In this document: in pieces, positions 1-6,289 of the stretch
How the letters are laid out: each line of letters starts with the position of its first letter
Position numbering within the stretch: the stretch's first letter is position 1
NCBI GenBank assembly: GCA_964347325.1
Contig: CAYFYA010000028.1
Span: 1 to 10,052 of the forward strand
Direction: 5' to 3'
From: JAJISG01 sp964347325
GTDB lineage: Archaea > Thermoplasmatota > Thermoplasmata > RBG-16-68-12 > JAJISG01
DNA: 10,052 nucleotides
Program-made: the position numbers and the translations under genes
Notes under the pieces: model-generated
Told to the model about the DNA's origin: nothing
The model's input: the letters and a program-made list of their open reading frames with translations, nothing else
Database searches by the model: none

Positions 1-1720
1 GCAGGATGGTCCTGTCCTTCAGGTCGTTGTTCCAGTAGTGGTTGGGGCCCATGCCGACGGTGAAGAGGGTCTTCCCCGCGTTGTCTGCAATGGCCTGGGC
101 GAAGGACTCGATGGCGCTGACGGGGGCCCAGCACATCTCCGACGTCGCGGTGGGGTCGAAGTTGTCCATCACGTACTGCTTCAGCAGGTCGAAGATGGGC
201 CTACACTGCACGACGGACGAGTCGGCCAGGGTGACATCGAAGGTGCCCTCCAGGGCGGGGTCGATGCCCTGGTTGGGGAAGTTGGTATCGTAGACCGTCC
301 CCACGTGGTCCCGTGTTATCGCCTCCGGCGCTGAGGAGTTCGAGTCCCATACCACAAAGTCTCCCCACTCCTGCCGCTGCTCCTCCGTGACGTACTGCAC
401 TCCTTGGTCCGTCAGCGGAGGAGCGCTCTCCCCAGGTTGTAGGATTTGGACGTAGTTGGTGAGGTTGGCCAGGGTGTAGCCCGGGAAGACATCGGAGGCC
501 CGCAGCAGCTTCCGGGTGTCCATCCGGACCAGGAGGGGCAGGTCCGTGAACTGCTTCACGTAGGCCTCATCGTATGTGATGTCTCGGAAGAGGACGTGGG
601 CAACACCGAGGGCGAAGGCGGAGTCCGTGGCCGGCCGAATGACGATGACCTCGTCCCCCTTGTTGGCGGAGGACTGGTACTCAGTGGCGATGATGATGAC
701 CTTCGCGCCCCGCAGCCGCGCCTCGGTGAGCCAGTGTCCCTCCACCATCTTCGTGGCGATCCAGTTCATTCCCCAGGTGGTGATGAGGTCGGCATACTCC
801 GTCGCGTAGAGGTCGAAGTCGGAGGTCTTGTTGCCAGTCACCATGGGGTGGCCCGGCGGCAGGTCGGTGTGCCAAGCGTAGCTGTCCCAAGTGCGGGCGC
901 CAACCGCCTCCGTCGGGCCGACGCCGCGAATCTGGGCGTCCAGGAGGGCCAGGGTGTTGGCGAACCTCTCGAGGCCCGTGAAGCGGAGGGTGGAGAGCCA
1001 TGCCATGCTGGCCCGGAACTTGAGGGTGCGGACCCCAGCGCCGTTCACCGCGTCCACCATGGCGTCGTCGTAACCCTGGGCCCGGAGGTACTGATCCCCT
1101 TGCGCCCCGGAGTAGGTCTCGGCGATGTTGACCATCGCTGTGGCGACCAAACCTAAGGCCTCGTCCCACGGGACGCTCAGCCAAGGCTCCTTCCCACGGT
1201 TCGCCGTGTACTGGGACGGCGGGCTGCCGTCAGCGCCGCGGGGCTTCCCCGCGTCGATCCAGTCCTTAAAGCCCTGACGCACGTAGGCTCCCTTGACGCG
1301 GCGGTCGGAGTAGGCCCTACGGACGTAGGCGTGGCCGTTGGGGCATATCCGCGGGTCCCACCGGTCCGAGGCATCGTTACCGTAGATGTCCGTGGCCTTC
1401 CCGTAGCCGAAGCTCGGGTCGACGTAGCGGACGATGCCGTTCTTCACCGAGGCGTTCAGCAGGCAGCCGTGGGTGTCGTTGGGGGCGCAGAGGTAGTGGA
1501 ATGTGGAGTCGGGCTCGTAGATGTTCCTGTAGACCTGCTCCCAGTCACGGTTGGGGTAGGTATCCAGTGGGTTAAGGTCGGGGTCGATGGGGCTCGTGTA
1601 GGTGAGGTTGACCAGGGTGCTTGGCAGGTAGCGGGCTGCCAGGACGCCGACGGCTGCTGCCGGGATCATCTGCATGAACTTTCGTCGAGTGATGCCTCTC
1701 TCTTCTGGTTCATCATCCAT
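1..1720 (-). CDS. Tat-exported molybdopterin oxidoreductase, NarG/Nxr-like catalytic subunit (N-terminal 573 residues, runs off left edge)
   Basis: Catalytic subunit of a type II DMSO-reductase-family enzyme, most likely acting on nitrate or nitrite on the outer face of the membrane. The ATG at 1720 follows GGAGG at 1730-1734 with a 9-nt spacer. Residues 11-16 read TRRKFM, a twin-arginine motif, followed by an Ala/Val-rich helix (about 19-29). The Fe-S site reads C78-x3-D82-x3-C86-x39-C126, in the position of NarG's H-x3-C-x3-C...C; an Asp among the ligands is, from memory, a trait of Nxr and exported archaeal Nar enzymes. The cofactor segment DLPPGHP (286-292) matches NarG DLPPASP. The residue aligned with the Mo-ligating Asp of NarG is Ala282, in YAW instead of YDW. 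Residues 311-350 continue the family pattern (TTWGMNW, then EARLRGAKVIII). Family members are usually around 1000 residues or more, so about half is missing; an electron-transfer subunit may lie beyond the edge. Substrate and direction cannot be read from sequence. Confidence 0.9.
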   Translation of the reverse strand, partial: MDDEPEERGITRRKFMQMIPAAAVGVLAARYLPSTLVNLTYTSPIDPDLNPLDTYPNRDWEQVYRNIYEPDSTFHYLCAPNDTHGCLLNASVKNGIVRYVDPSFGYGKATDIYGNDASDRWDPRICPNGHAYVRRAYSDRRVKGAYVRQGFKDWIDAGKPRGADGSPPSQYTANRGKEPWLSVPWDEALGLVATAMVNIAETYSGAQGDQYLRAQGYDDAMVDAVNGAGVRTLKFRASMAWLSTLRFTGLERFANTLALLDAQIRGVGPTEAVGARTWDSYAWHTDLPPGHPMVTGNKTSDFDLYATEYADLITTWGMNWIATKMVEGHWLTEARLRGAKVIIIATEYQSSANKGDEVIVIRPATDSAFALGVAHVLFRDITYDEAYVKQFTDLPLLVRMDTRKLLRASDVFPGYTLANLTNYVQILQPGESAPPLTDQGVQYVTEEQRQEWGDFVVWDSNSSAPEAITRDHVGTVYDTNFPNQGIDPALEGTFDVTLADSSVVQCRPIFDLLKQYVMDNFDPTATSEMCWAPVSAIESFAQAIADNAGKTLFTVGMGPNHYWNNDLKDRTIL

Positions 1721-1831
1721 CAGCAATCGCCTCCGGGGGCGGGGCTCCTGGTCGCTCCTTCAGAAACTCTACAGGCAGACGCTGGAGCCAGCCAAGTCCC
1801 TCCTCGGCCCACACCTGGGAATGAGGCTAGA

Positions 1832-1853
1832 CCCGCCGGACTATAAAGGCGGG
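1832..1853 (-). promoter_or_regulatory. TATA box inside a perfect inverted repeat, upstream of the molybdopterin enzyme
   Basis: Read on the minus strand, TTTATAG (1847-1841) is a good archaeal TATA box. It is bracketed by CCCGCC and GGCGGG (1848-1853 and 1832-1837 on the plus strand), a perfect 6-bp inverted repeat with a 10-nt centre. Transcription would start near 1818, giving a leader of about 100 nt before the ATG at 1720. A dimeric repressor bound here would block TBP; equally the repeat could fold in DNA or RNA. The promoter call is moderately firm, the operator role is inference. Confidence 0.55.
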
Positions 1854-1892
1854 AGACGATTTCCAGGATTGGTTTTGACGAGTGGGAGGCGC

Positions 1893-2116
1893 CTACGCCT
1901 CCGTTGCGCCACGCCTTATCCACACGCATCCCAGGGCCAAGACAAAGGTTGTGAGGAGAGCGCTGATAGGGATGAGGATGAGCAGGCCCTCCAGGTCAGT
2001 GGGAGGGAAATTAGGATGACGGCGACGGCGATCATTAGGGCTACGCCCGCCACCATGATGTCAGGGAGACAACCTTCGTTGAGCCAGTCCTCGCCAGCCT
2101 GCTCCGTGTCCCACAC
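1893..2116 (-). pseudogene. small two-helix membrane protein interrupted by a frameshift near 1997
   Basis: From a GTG at 2116 the frame encodes an acidic N-terminus and then a strong membrane helix (IMVAGVALMIAVAVILISLP). It then degenerates into a Ser/Cys/Trp-rich tail, the look of a Leu/Ile-rich helix read out of frame. Stepping back one base at about 1997 gives PTDLEG, a second helix (LLILIPISALLTTFVLALG) and the tail RRGATEA, ending at TAG 1895-1893. Both halves have GC-rich third positions. The repaired product would be about 73 residues with two helices and a short acidic loop. It lies between the beta-helix protein and the molybdopterin enzyme on the same strand. I see no classic -1 slippery heptamer, so a mutation or a one-base sequencing error is likelier than programmed shifting. 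The start is uncertain: no well-spaced Shine-Dalgarno precedes the GTG. Function unknown. Confidence 0.55.
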
Positions 2117-2148
2117 CTCAGCCGATGTTTGGGGCGGCGCGGTCCCCT

Positions 2149-4551
2149 TTAGCTATGTCGATTGGTTCGTGTACCGCATTCGGGGCAGAACTGATAAGCG
2201 TGCACGAGGCGGGAGCCGCACTCTGAGCAGAACCGTTGCTGAGGGTACAACACCTCCTTGGGAGGCTCAGCCGATGGTGGAGTTATCTGCGTCGGCCTAA
2301 CCGTCAACTCAAGTTGGGAGGGCGGAGGCTCCACGGGCCGACGCCTTCTCCGCAGGACCCAGAGGGCGGCTCCAGCGCCCACGACAGCAGCCGCGCCCAA
2401 TGCAACATAGACGAGAGGAGGGATCGGTGTGGGGGTGGGCGCAGGTGCCTCGAGAATCTCGAAGCTTCTGATGATATCCATGATGACGGGCTCGTACGAC
2501 TCGGCAGCGGATGCGGGCAAGGACGCAATCAGCGCCCAGGTACGACTAATACTTTCGTTGACGTAGATCGCGATCATCTGGTGGACGGGAACGTCGAGGT
2601 GCTCGATGGCGAAGTAGACGGCTCTGGACTGGTTCGTGCTGATCACCTCGGGTTGATGTACTACCAGGATAGGGAACTCGTGGAGGAGGAGCTCGACGGT
2701 TTCGGAGGCCGTCTCCAGGAGGAACTCATCAGACTCCTCCACGCGCTGCTCCTCCGATTCGACGATAATGTTGGTCTGAAAGCTGTCTATAGTCGGCCCC
2801 ATGACTAGCAGGTCGACGGTGCCCAATTCCCCGAAGTCGTAGTCCCACTCGACGCTCCAGCTCTCGGGGACCAGGAGGCGGAAGTTCTTTCCTGGATAGG
2901 AGATCTGCGCGAGTGTGAAGGACAGCTCCTCTGGGGGTTCGGGCTCCCCTGGCGACCCCTCCGTCACCTCCACGGTCCGGGTGGCGGAGCTCAGCAGTCC
3001 ACCAGAGTCGAGCACGTCGAGACGGATGGTGTAGTGACCCGGCTGAGTGTACTGGAAGCTGGCGTACTTCCTGTCCCAGATCCATTCCGTCACCCACTGA
3101 CCATCGTTTTGCCAATCCCAGCGTACCCAGAGTTCGCCGGGCGGATCCTCGTGGTCGCTAGACATGGAGGCGTCAGCAGTGAATTGGGTGCCGACAGGCC
3201 CCGAAGCTGGGTTGACGGTGAAGAACGCAGTCGGTGGGGAGTTGGGCGGGAGCTCCGAGGGTGGAGTCACCAGAGGATACCTGTCCACACTGTTCCCGTC
3301 GATGACGTAGGGCGTGTCACCGATTCCATCGGGCCCCGGGCAGGTGGATTGACTAGGGCCTCGGCAACGGTCCCCGCCGTAGTAGTCCGCCCACCGATTC
3401 CCTCCTTCGGGGTAGCCATTGTCCCATGACGCGGCCCCGTCGTCCACGACGTACGTGGAGGGGCCGGTGAAGTTGTTGTAGTATACGTGGACATCCGAAA
3501 AGGCGTCGAGATGAACATTCGTGCTCAGGTTGGCGAATTCGTTGTCGCGAATGTACAGGGAGGCAGCAACCTCGGCCTTCACGCCCACGACCCCCGGTCC
3601 CTGGAACTTATTCTCGGCGATGGTGAGACCTTGAGCGCCGTACGTGTAGAGGCCGGTCTGAGAGTTGGCAACAATTTCGTTGGCCACGACGCTGGTGAAG
3701 GAGGCATCAGTTGCCAGAATGCCTATCTCGTTCTGGCTCAGGTTGTTGTCCCAGATCAACACGTCATTGGAGTGGAGGATGTGGATGCCCCAGATGCTTG
3801 TCAGCAAATCGCTGGATGTGACGTTTGCGATGGAGACGTGAGCCAACTGTACTGCTGCGGTGGTGTTCGAGATCGACATGTTGTTAAGTTGGACCATGAT
3901 GCAGTTCGCGATGATCAGCTGGCCGACAGTGATCCCGTCGATGCCCAAGTTGTTGCAGTTGCTGAGGTAGAGGAGCGGCTTACCGTTGACAGTGTTGTTC
4001 AGAATAGTGTGGCTGGAAAACGACTCTACGCCAATTCCAGTTAGGAAGATGCCGTCCTGTGTGAACTCGTTCCAAGAAACGGTCGCGTTCACAGTGTTCG
4101 ACAGGTAGATCCCCGGGCGGTTGGAAGTGAAGGTGCTGTTGGCGATGGTGTTGCTCTCTCCACTTGTCAAGAAGACGCCGTCCCCGTTCTGGGAGATAGT
4201 GGCATTCTCTATCGATCCATTCGCCACCTGCTGGAGAGCAATCCCTGCGCCCACGGCGTCGTGGACGTAGACGTCTCGGATGGTGAAGTGGGCGTCCGTG
4301 TATCGAATCTCGATTCCAGCCCCGCTGGTGGGCCCTATCTCCCAGCCTTCGATGACGTATGGGTCGCCTGGAGTTCCGCTCCCTCTAGTGACGCCGTTCT
4401 CGGTCGTGAAGTTGGCGTTGCCCTCGATGAAAATGGGACTTCTTGAGGTGAAGGTCGGTGCATGTTCCTGCGAGGGGGATGCCCGGCCAGAGGCGCCCAT
4501 GGAAAAAGCGGCAATAAGCGTGCAGAGGACAAGGAGGTAACTACCCAGCAC
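2149..4551 (-). CDS. surface protein: NosD-type beta-helix, PKD domain, membrane anchor, cytosolic zinc ribbon
   Basis: Domains (numbered from GTG 4551): signal peptide about 1-24; right-handed parallel beta-helix with NosD/CASH-type repeats about 30-430, rich in N-x-S/T sequons and ending in the typical GGNRWADYYGGD...GIGDTPYVIDG...DRYPL segment; PKD domain about 437-530 (PPTAFFTVNPASGPVGTQF through TVEVTEG); an alpha/beta region about 540-700 that may be PsbP-like (weak); Pro-rich spacer; membrane helix about 712-731; RRRRR stop-transfer; Pro-rich stretch; and a C-x2-C-x10-C-x2-C zinc ribbon at about 774-791. The beta-helix and PKD parts should be extracellular, the ribbon cytosolic. Ligand unknown; polysaccharide or cell-surface binding is typical for such proteins. 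The start is doubtful: from GTG 4551 the signal peptide has no basic n-region. In-frame CTG 4581, preceded by GGAGG with a 7-nt spacer, would add LRGVRLKRP, a proper n-region. No ATG, GTG or TTG lies upstream in the open frame. Confidence 0.88.
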   Translation of the reverse strand: MLGSYLLVLCTLIAAFSMGASGRASPSQEHAPTFTSRSPIFIEGNANFTTENGVTRGSGTPGDPYVIEGWEIGPTSGAGIEIRYTDAHFTIRDVYVHDAVGAGIALQQVANGSIENATISQNGDGVFLTSGESNTIANSTFTSNRPGIYLSNTVNATVSWNEFTQDGIFLTGIGVESFSSHTILNNTVNGKPLLYLSNCNNLGIDGITVGQLIIANCIMVQLNNMSISNTTAAVQLAHVSIANVTSSDLLTSIWGIHILHSNDVLIWDNNLSQNEIGILATDASFTSVVANEIVANSQTGLYTYGAQGLTIAENKFQGPGVVGVKAEVAASLYIRDNEFANLSTNVHLDAFSDVHVYYNNFTGPSTYVVDDGAASWDNGYPEGGNRWADYYGGDRCRGPSQSTCPGPDGIGDTPYVIDGNSVDRYPLVTPPSELPPNSPPTAFFTVNPASGPVGTQFTADASMSSDHEDPPGELWVRWDWQNDGQWVTEWIWDRKYASFQYTQPGHYTIRLDVLDSGGLLSSATRTVEVTEGSPGEPEPPEELSFTLAQISYPGKNFRLLVPESWSVEWDYDFGELGTVDLLVMGPTIDSFQTNIIVESEEQRVEESDEFLLETASETVELLLHEFPILVVHQPEVISTNQSRAVYFAIEHLDVPVHQMIAIYVNESISRTWALIASLPASAAESYEPVIMDIIRSFEILEAPAPTPTPIPPLVYVALGAAAVVGAGAALWVLRRRRRPVEPPPSQLELTVRPTQITPPSAEPPKEVLYPQQRFCSECGSRLVHAYQFCPECGTRTNRHS

Positions 4552-4588
4552 TGGACGCTTCAGCCGAACCCCCCGGAGCAGGTGTCTC

Positions 4589-4593
4589 CCTCC
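4589..4593 (-). promoter_or_regulatory. Shine-Dalgarno GGAGG pointing to a CTG start at 4581
   Basis: GGAGG at 4593-4589 is followed by 7 nt and then in-frame CTG (4581-4579). It is 37 nt from the canonical candidate GTG at 4551, too far to serve it. The same GGAGG-N7-start spacing occurs at the secure ATG at 5858. Confidence 0.5.
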
Positions 4594-4723
4594 AAGCGGG
4601 TTTTCAAGCCTTAACGATTTCGACAGAAAATGTGGATGAGCCTCCTCGCGGTCGTTTCTTCAGTGTCGCCTGGGAATAGGGAGTCGTCCGCATCCCAACC
4701 TTGGCCGCCCACTTGCCACGGCC

Positions 4724-5050
4724 TCAGCGGCCGCTCAGGTGAACCGCGAGGAGAAACGCCGCAAAGCCCCCTGCTGTGAATCCGGCCTCCACGGTGTGAA
4801 CCTCCACCAGGTCCAACCGAAAGACTTCGAAGAGCAGGCCCTCGACAAGCGCCCCCAGAGTCATTAATCCGAACCCGAGTGATAGAAGGAAGTAATCCTT
4901 CGAGCGAGGTGGCCGCAGAGACCTTCGCAACAGCGTCAAGGCGAGGAATGCACCCGTCAGCAGGACGGCGATGCGGACTGCTACCAAGGCGAGGAGAACG
5001 TGTTCTATGTCCTCACCTCCCTTGCCGCACCCCTCAGGGCCCAGCTCCAC
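4724..5050 (-). CDS. small three-helix membrane protein, paralog of the 5574-5858 protein
   Basis: Last of four tandem small membrane proteins. Three hydrophobic helices (numbered from GTG 5050: about 18-40, 54-76, 88-105) and a basic loop after the first. Its core GFGLMTLGALVEGLLFEVF (59-77) matches GFGILTLGAVLEGVLFEAF of the 5574-5858 protein at 13 of 19 positions, and the following H-x2-V-E (H85, E88) is also shared. GTG 5050 is the longest canonical start but overlaps the previous gene by 46 nt and adds a hydrophilic tail with no counterpart in the paralog. ATA at 5008 is better placed: GGAGG at 5016-5020 with a 7-nt spacer, a start overlapping the upstream TAG, and a 94-residue product, exactly the paralog's length. 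Function unknown. I recall similar three-helix proteins beside winged-helix regulators in haloarchaea (possibly the DUF7521 group, unchecked). Confidence 0.75.
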   Translation of the reverse strand: MELGPEGCGKGGEDIEHVLLALVAVRIAVLLTGAFLALTLLRRSLRPPRSKDYFLLSLGFGLMTLGALVEGLLFEVFRLDLVEVHTVEAGFTAGGFAAFLLAVHLSGR

Positions 5051-5307
5051 CTAACGATGAGGAAGAGGGCGAAGAGCAGCAGCACCGCGAAGTGCGCTGC
5101 ATCGATGGCGACCTCCAACAAGGGCGGCGAGAGCAGTCCCAGAATCTCGGCTCCTAGCCAGGCTGCCATGAAGGCCCAGACCCAGAGGGTGAAGTCCCTA
5201 CGGATGTTGGACTTCTTCTTGACCTTCAGTGCGATCAAGGCGAGGAAGAACAGCGTTGCGGCTGCCAGCGTCGCGATGGTTCCCCATTGAAGGATCCCCT
5301 CAATCAA
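5005..5307 (-). CDS. small three-helix membrane protein (third of four)
   Basis: A 100-residue product starting at TTG 5307. Helices lie at about 8-28, 40-61 and 70-89, with a strongly basic loop (KVKKKSNIRR, 28-37) after the first, which by the positive-inside rule is cytosolic. The second half carries AEILGLL and DAAH, loosely echoing the Glu and His placement in its neighbours. The N-terminus MIE parallels MVE of the proteins starting at 5858 and 5581, which supports TTG. GGAGG lies 10 nt upstream of TTG and 7 nt upstream of the preceding in-frame CTG. The gene overlaps the upstream stop by 8 nt, so translation is probably coupled. No named family is recognised with confidence; enzymatic motifs are absent. 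A sensor or regulatory role is only suggested by the winged-helix gene heading the cluster. Confidence 0.75.
   Translation of the reverse strand: MIEGILQWGTIATLAAATLFFLALIALKVKKKSNIRRDFTLWVWAFMAAWLGAEILGLLSPPLLEVAIDAAHFAVLLLFALFLIVRWSWALRGAAREVRT
5016..5020 (-). promoter_or_regulatory. Shine-Dalgarno GGAGG pointing to an ATA start at 5008
   Basis: GGAGG (5020-5016), part of GGAGGTGAGG, sits 7 nt before ATA 5008-5006, whose last two bases form the TAG stop of the upstream gene together with the next G. No ATG, GTG or TTG lies at the right distance in this frame. Confidence 0.45.
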
Positions 5308-5581
5308 CAGCCTCGGACCTCCAGGTCGTGTAGTACAGAATGCCGAAGGCGATCGCCAGGATGGCCGAAACCTGACCGGCCCCCAACGCTGGGATCGTCA
5401 GCTCGATGAAAACAAAGACGTGATGTGCCCCGTGAACCAGGAGAGTGAGGGCCAGAGCCAAGGAGAGGAGCGCGTAGGACCTCCGAAGGCGAGCCAGCGA
5501 ATACGAGAAGTAGAAGGGGATGATAGACACAAGTACCACCGTCAGGGCGCTCAAGAGGTGGAACAGCGAGATCTCAACCAC
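5300..5581 (-). CDS. small three-helix membrane protein with intramembrane His cluster (second of four)
   Basis: A 93-residue product if started at GTG 5581, giving MVEISLF, which parallels MVEHLIL of the upstream gene and overlaps it by 8 nt. TTG 5599 would add six residues and a 26-nt overlap without a Shine-Dalgarno. There are three hydrophobic helices, with a basic loop (LARLRRS) after the first. The second helix holds VHGAHHVF: three His within five residues in a membrane segment, where the neighbours carry Glu and His. This could bind heme or a metal, but nothing else in the sequence confirms it. The topology, length and position match the other members of the cluster, so it is likely a diverged paralog. 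Confidence 0.72.
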   Translation of the reverse strand: MVEISLFHLLSALTVVLVSIIPFYFSYSLARLRRSYALLSLALALTLLVHGAHHVFVFIELTIPALGAGQVSAILAIAFGILYYTTWRSEAVD

Positions 5582-5858
5582 CCCCCGAACGCCAGCCAAG
5601 GAAGTAGGCGAAGGTCATCAGGGCTGCCAGGGTGACGGAGGATTCGACTAGGTGAGCCTGGTCCAGGGGGATGGCAAAGGCCTCGAATAGGACGCCCTCC
5701 AACACGGCCCCCAGGGTCAAGATTCCGAAGCCAATAGAGATGTAGAGCATCAGCCTCGTTCTGTGCCTTCGGAAGACCAGGTAGCTGAGGACGGTTATGA
5801 GGGCCCCTAGAAGCGCCGTCGCCCCCCTGAAGGCGCTCAGGATTAGGTGCTCCACCAT
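5574..5858 (-). CDS. small three-helix membrane protein (first of four)
   Basis: A 94-residue protein. ATG 5858 shares its A with the TGA stop of the winged-helix gene (TGATG), and GGAGG at 5866-5870 stands 7 nt upstream, so the start is secure and translation is probably coupled to the regulator. Helices at about 5-29, 38-60 and 71-88; basic loop RRHRTR (30-35). Core motif GFGILTLGAVLEGVLFEAF (43-61) followed by H69 and E72 is shared with the 4724-5050 protein. The conserved Gly, Glu, His and Glu residues lie in or near the second and third helices and are the obvious candidates for function, for instance ligand or ion sensing, but that is inference. Family unnamed by me. Confidence 0.8.
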   Translation of the reverse strand: MVEHLILSAFRGATALLGALITVLSYLVFRRHRTRLMLYISIGFGILTLGAVLEGVLFEAFAIPLDQAHLVESSVTLAALMTFAYFLGWRSGGG

Positions 5859-6220
5859 CAGGATTCCTCCGCGATCGAATGGAAGAGCCGGAAGGCCTTC
5901 TCAATCACGTCCCGATTGGGGAGCACGTTCACCTCCACGGAGCCTCTCCGGAAGTTCACCGTCACCTCCCGGTAGGCTCCCTTGTAGAGGTCGTACTTCT
6001 TCCCGTCCTCCGTGATGATCGTCCGGGCAACGCCCACGAGGCCCTGATCCATCAGTTCCCTCACCTTTCTGTAGGCGGAGGAGGGAGGGATGCCCTCCTC
6101 CCTCACGAGGTCCATTATGGACACCGGCTTCCACGAGGCAGCGGAGAGAATCAGGGACGAGTGTTTGTCGGCGATGGCCTTCAGCAATGCTTCTTTCAGC
6201 TTCCTATCCTTGATGCGCAT
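5858..6220 (-). CDS. winged-helix transcriptional regulator heading the membrane-protein cluster
   Basis: A 120-residue protein. An N-terminal basic helix is followed by a winged helix-turn-helix: helix 2 about 33-42 (SIMDLVREEG), recognition helix about 44-58 (IPPSSAYRKVRELMDQG), and a beta wing at about 62-80 (VGVARTIITEDGKKYDLYK). The C-terminal part (83-120) has a short beta pair (EVTVNF, VEVNVL) and a closing helix, perhaps for dimerisation or contact with a partner. It resembles archaeal ArsR/TrmB-like one-domain regulators; no metal-binding Cys/His cluster is present. Start ATG 6220; the upstream Shine-Dalgarno is weak. It is divergent from the cupredoxin gene with 80 bp between, so autoregulation and control of the cupredoxin are plausible. 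The stop overlaps the start of the first small membrane protein, linking regulator and membrane proteins in one unit. Confidence 0.85.
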   Translation of the reverse strand: MRIKDRKLKEALLKAIADKHSSLILSAASWKPVSIMDLVREEGIPPSSAYRKVRELMDQGLVGVARTIITEDGKKYDLYKGAYREVTVNFRRGSVEVNVLPNRDVIEKAFRLFHSIAEES

Positions 6221-6261
6221 ACTACACGTTTCCCAACCTTGAGAATCAGGCCTAGTAAGCG

Positions 6262-6289
6262 CCTTCGTACTTTATAAGTTGTCAGAAGG
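6262..6289. promoter_or_regulatory. divergent promoter: near-symmetrical TATA element flanked by an inverted repeat
   Basis: CTTTATAAG at 6270-6278 reads as a TATA box in both directions (TTATAA core). On the plus strand it sits about 27 nt before ATG 6301, the distance expected for a leaderless cupredoxin mRNA. On the minus strand it would start transcription near 6248, about 28 nt before the regulator's ATG. CCTTC (6262-6266) and GAAGG (6285-6289) form a 5-bp inverted repeat around it, a possible operator. TATA placement is good; the operator is a guess. Confidence 0.55.

Noticed and set aside
446..1156. Long plus-strand open frame (236 codons) opposite the molybdopterin enzyme
   Set aside because: It mirrors GC-rich third positions of the real gene. 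The product is Gly/Val/Asp/Arg-rich with no domain, while the minus strand gives a clear Tat/NarG-like protein.
1985..2010. Programmed -1 frameshifting in the small membrane protein
   Set aside because: No X-XXY-YYZ slippery heptamer in the right frame and no evident stimulatory structure; mutation or sequencing error is simpler.
1674..2300. Plus-strand 208-codon frame spanning the promoter and two gene ends
   Set aside because: Its composition changes along its length, it has no recognisable motif, and it crosses the TATA region and the end of the beta-helix gene.
2149..4551. NosD as an N2O-reductase maturation factor, implying a nos operon
   Set aside because: The NosD repeat is a general beta-helix. 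No NosZ, NosF or NosY is present, and the PKD, membrane helix and zinc ribbon fit a surface protein.
4726..4735. Perfect palindrome AGCGGCCGCT at the end of the last mini membrane gene
   Set aside because: It lies across the final Ser-Gly-Arg codons and the stop in GC-rich DNA, has no loop for a hairpin and no T tract; probably chance.
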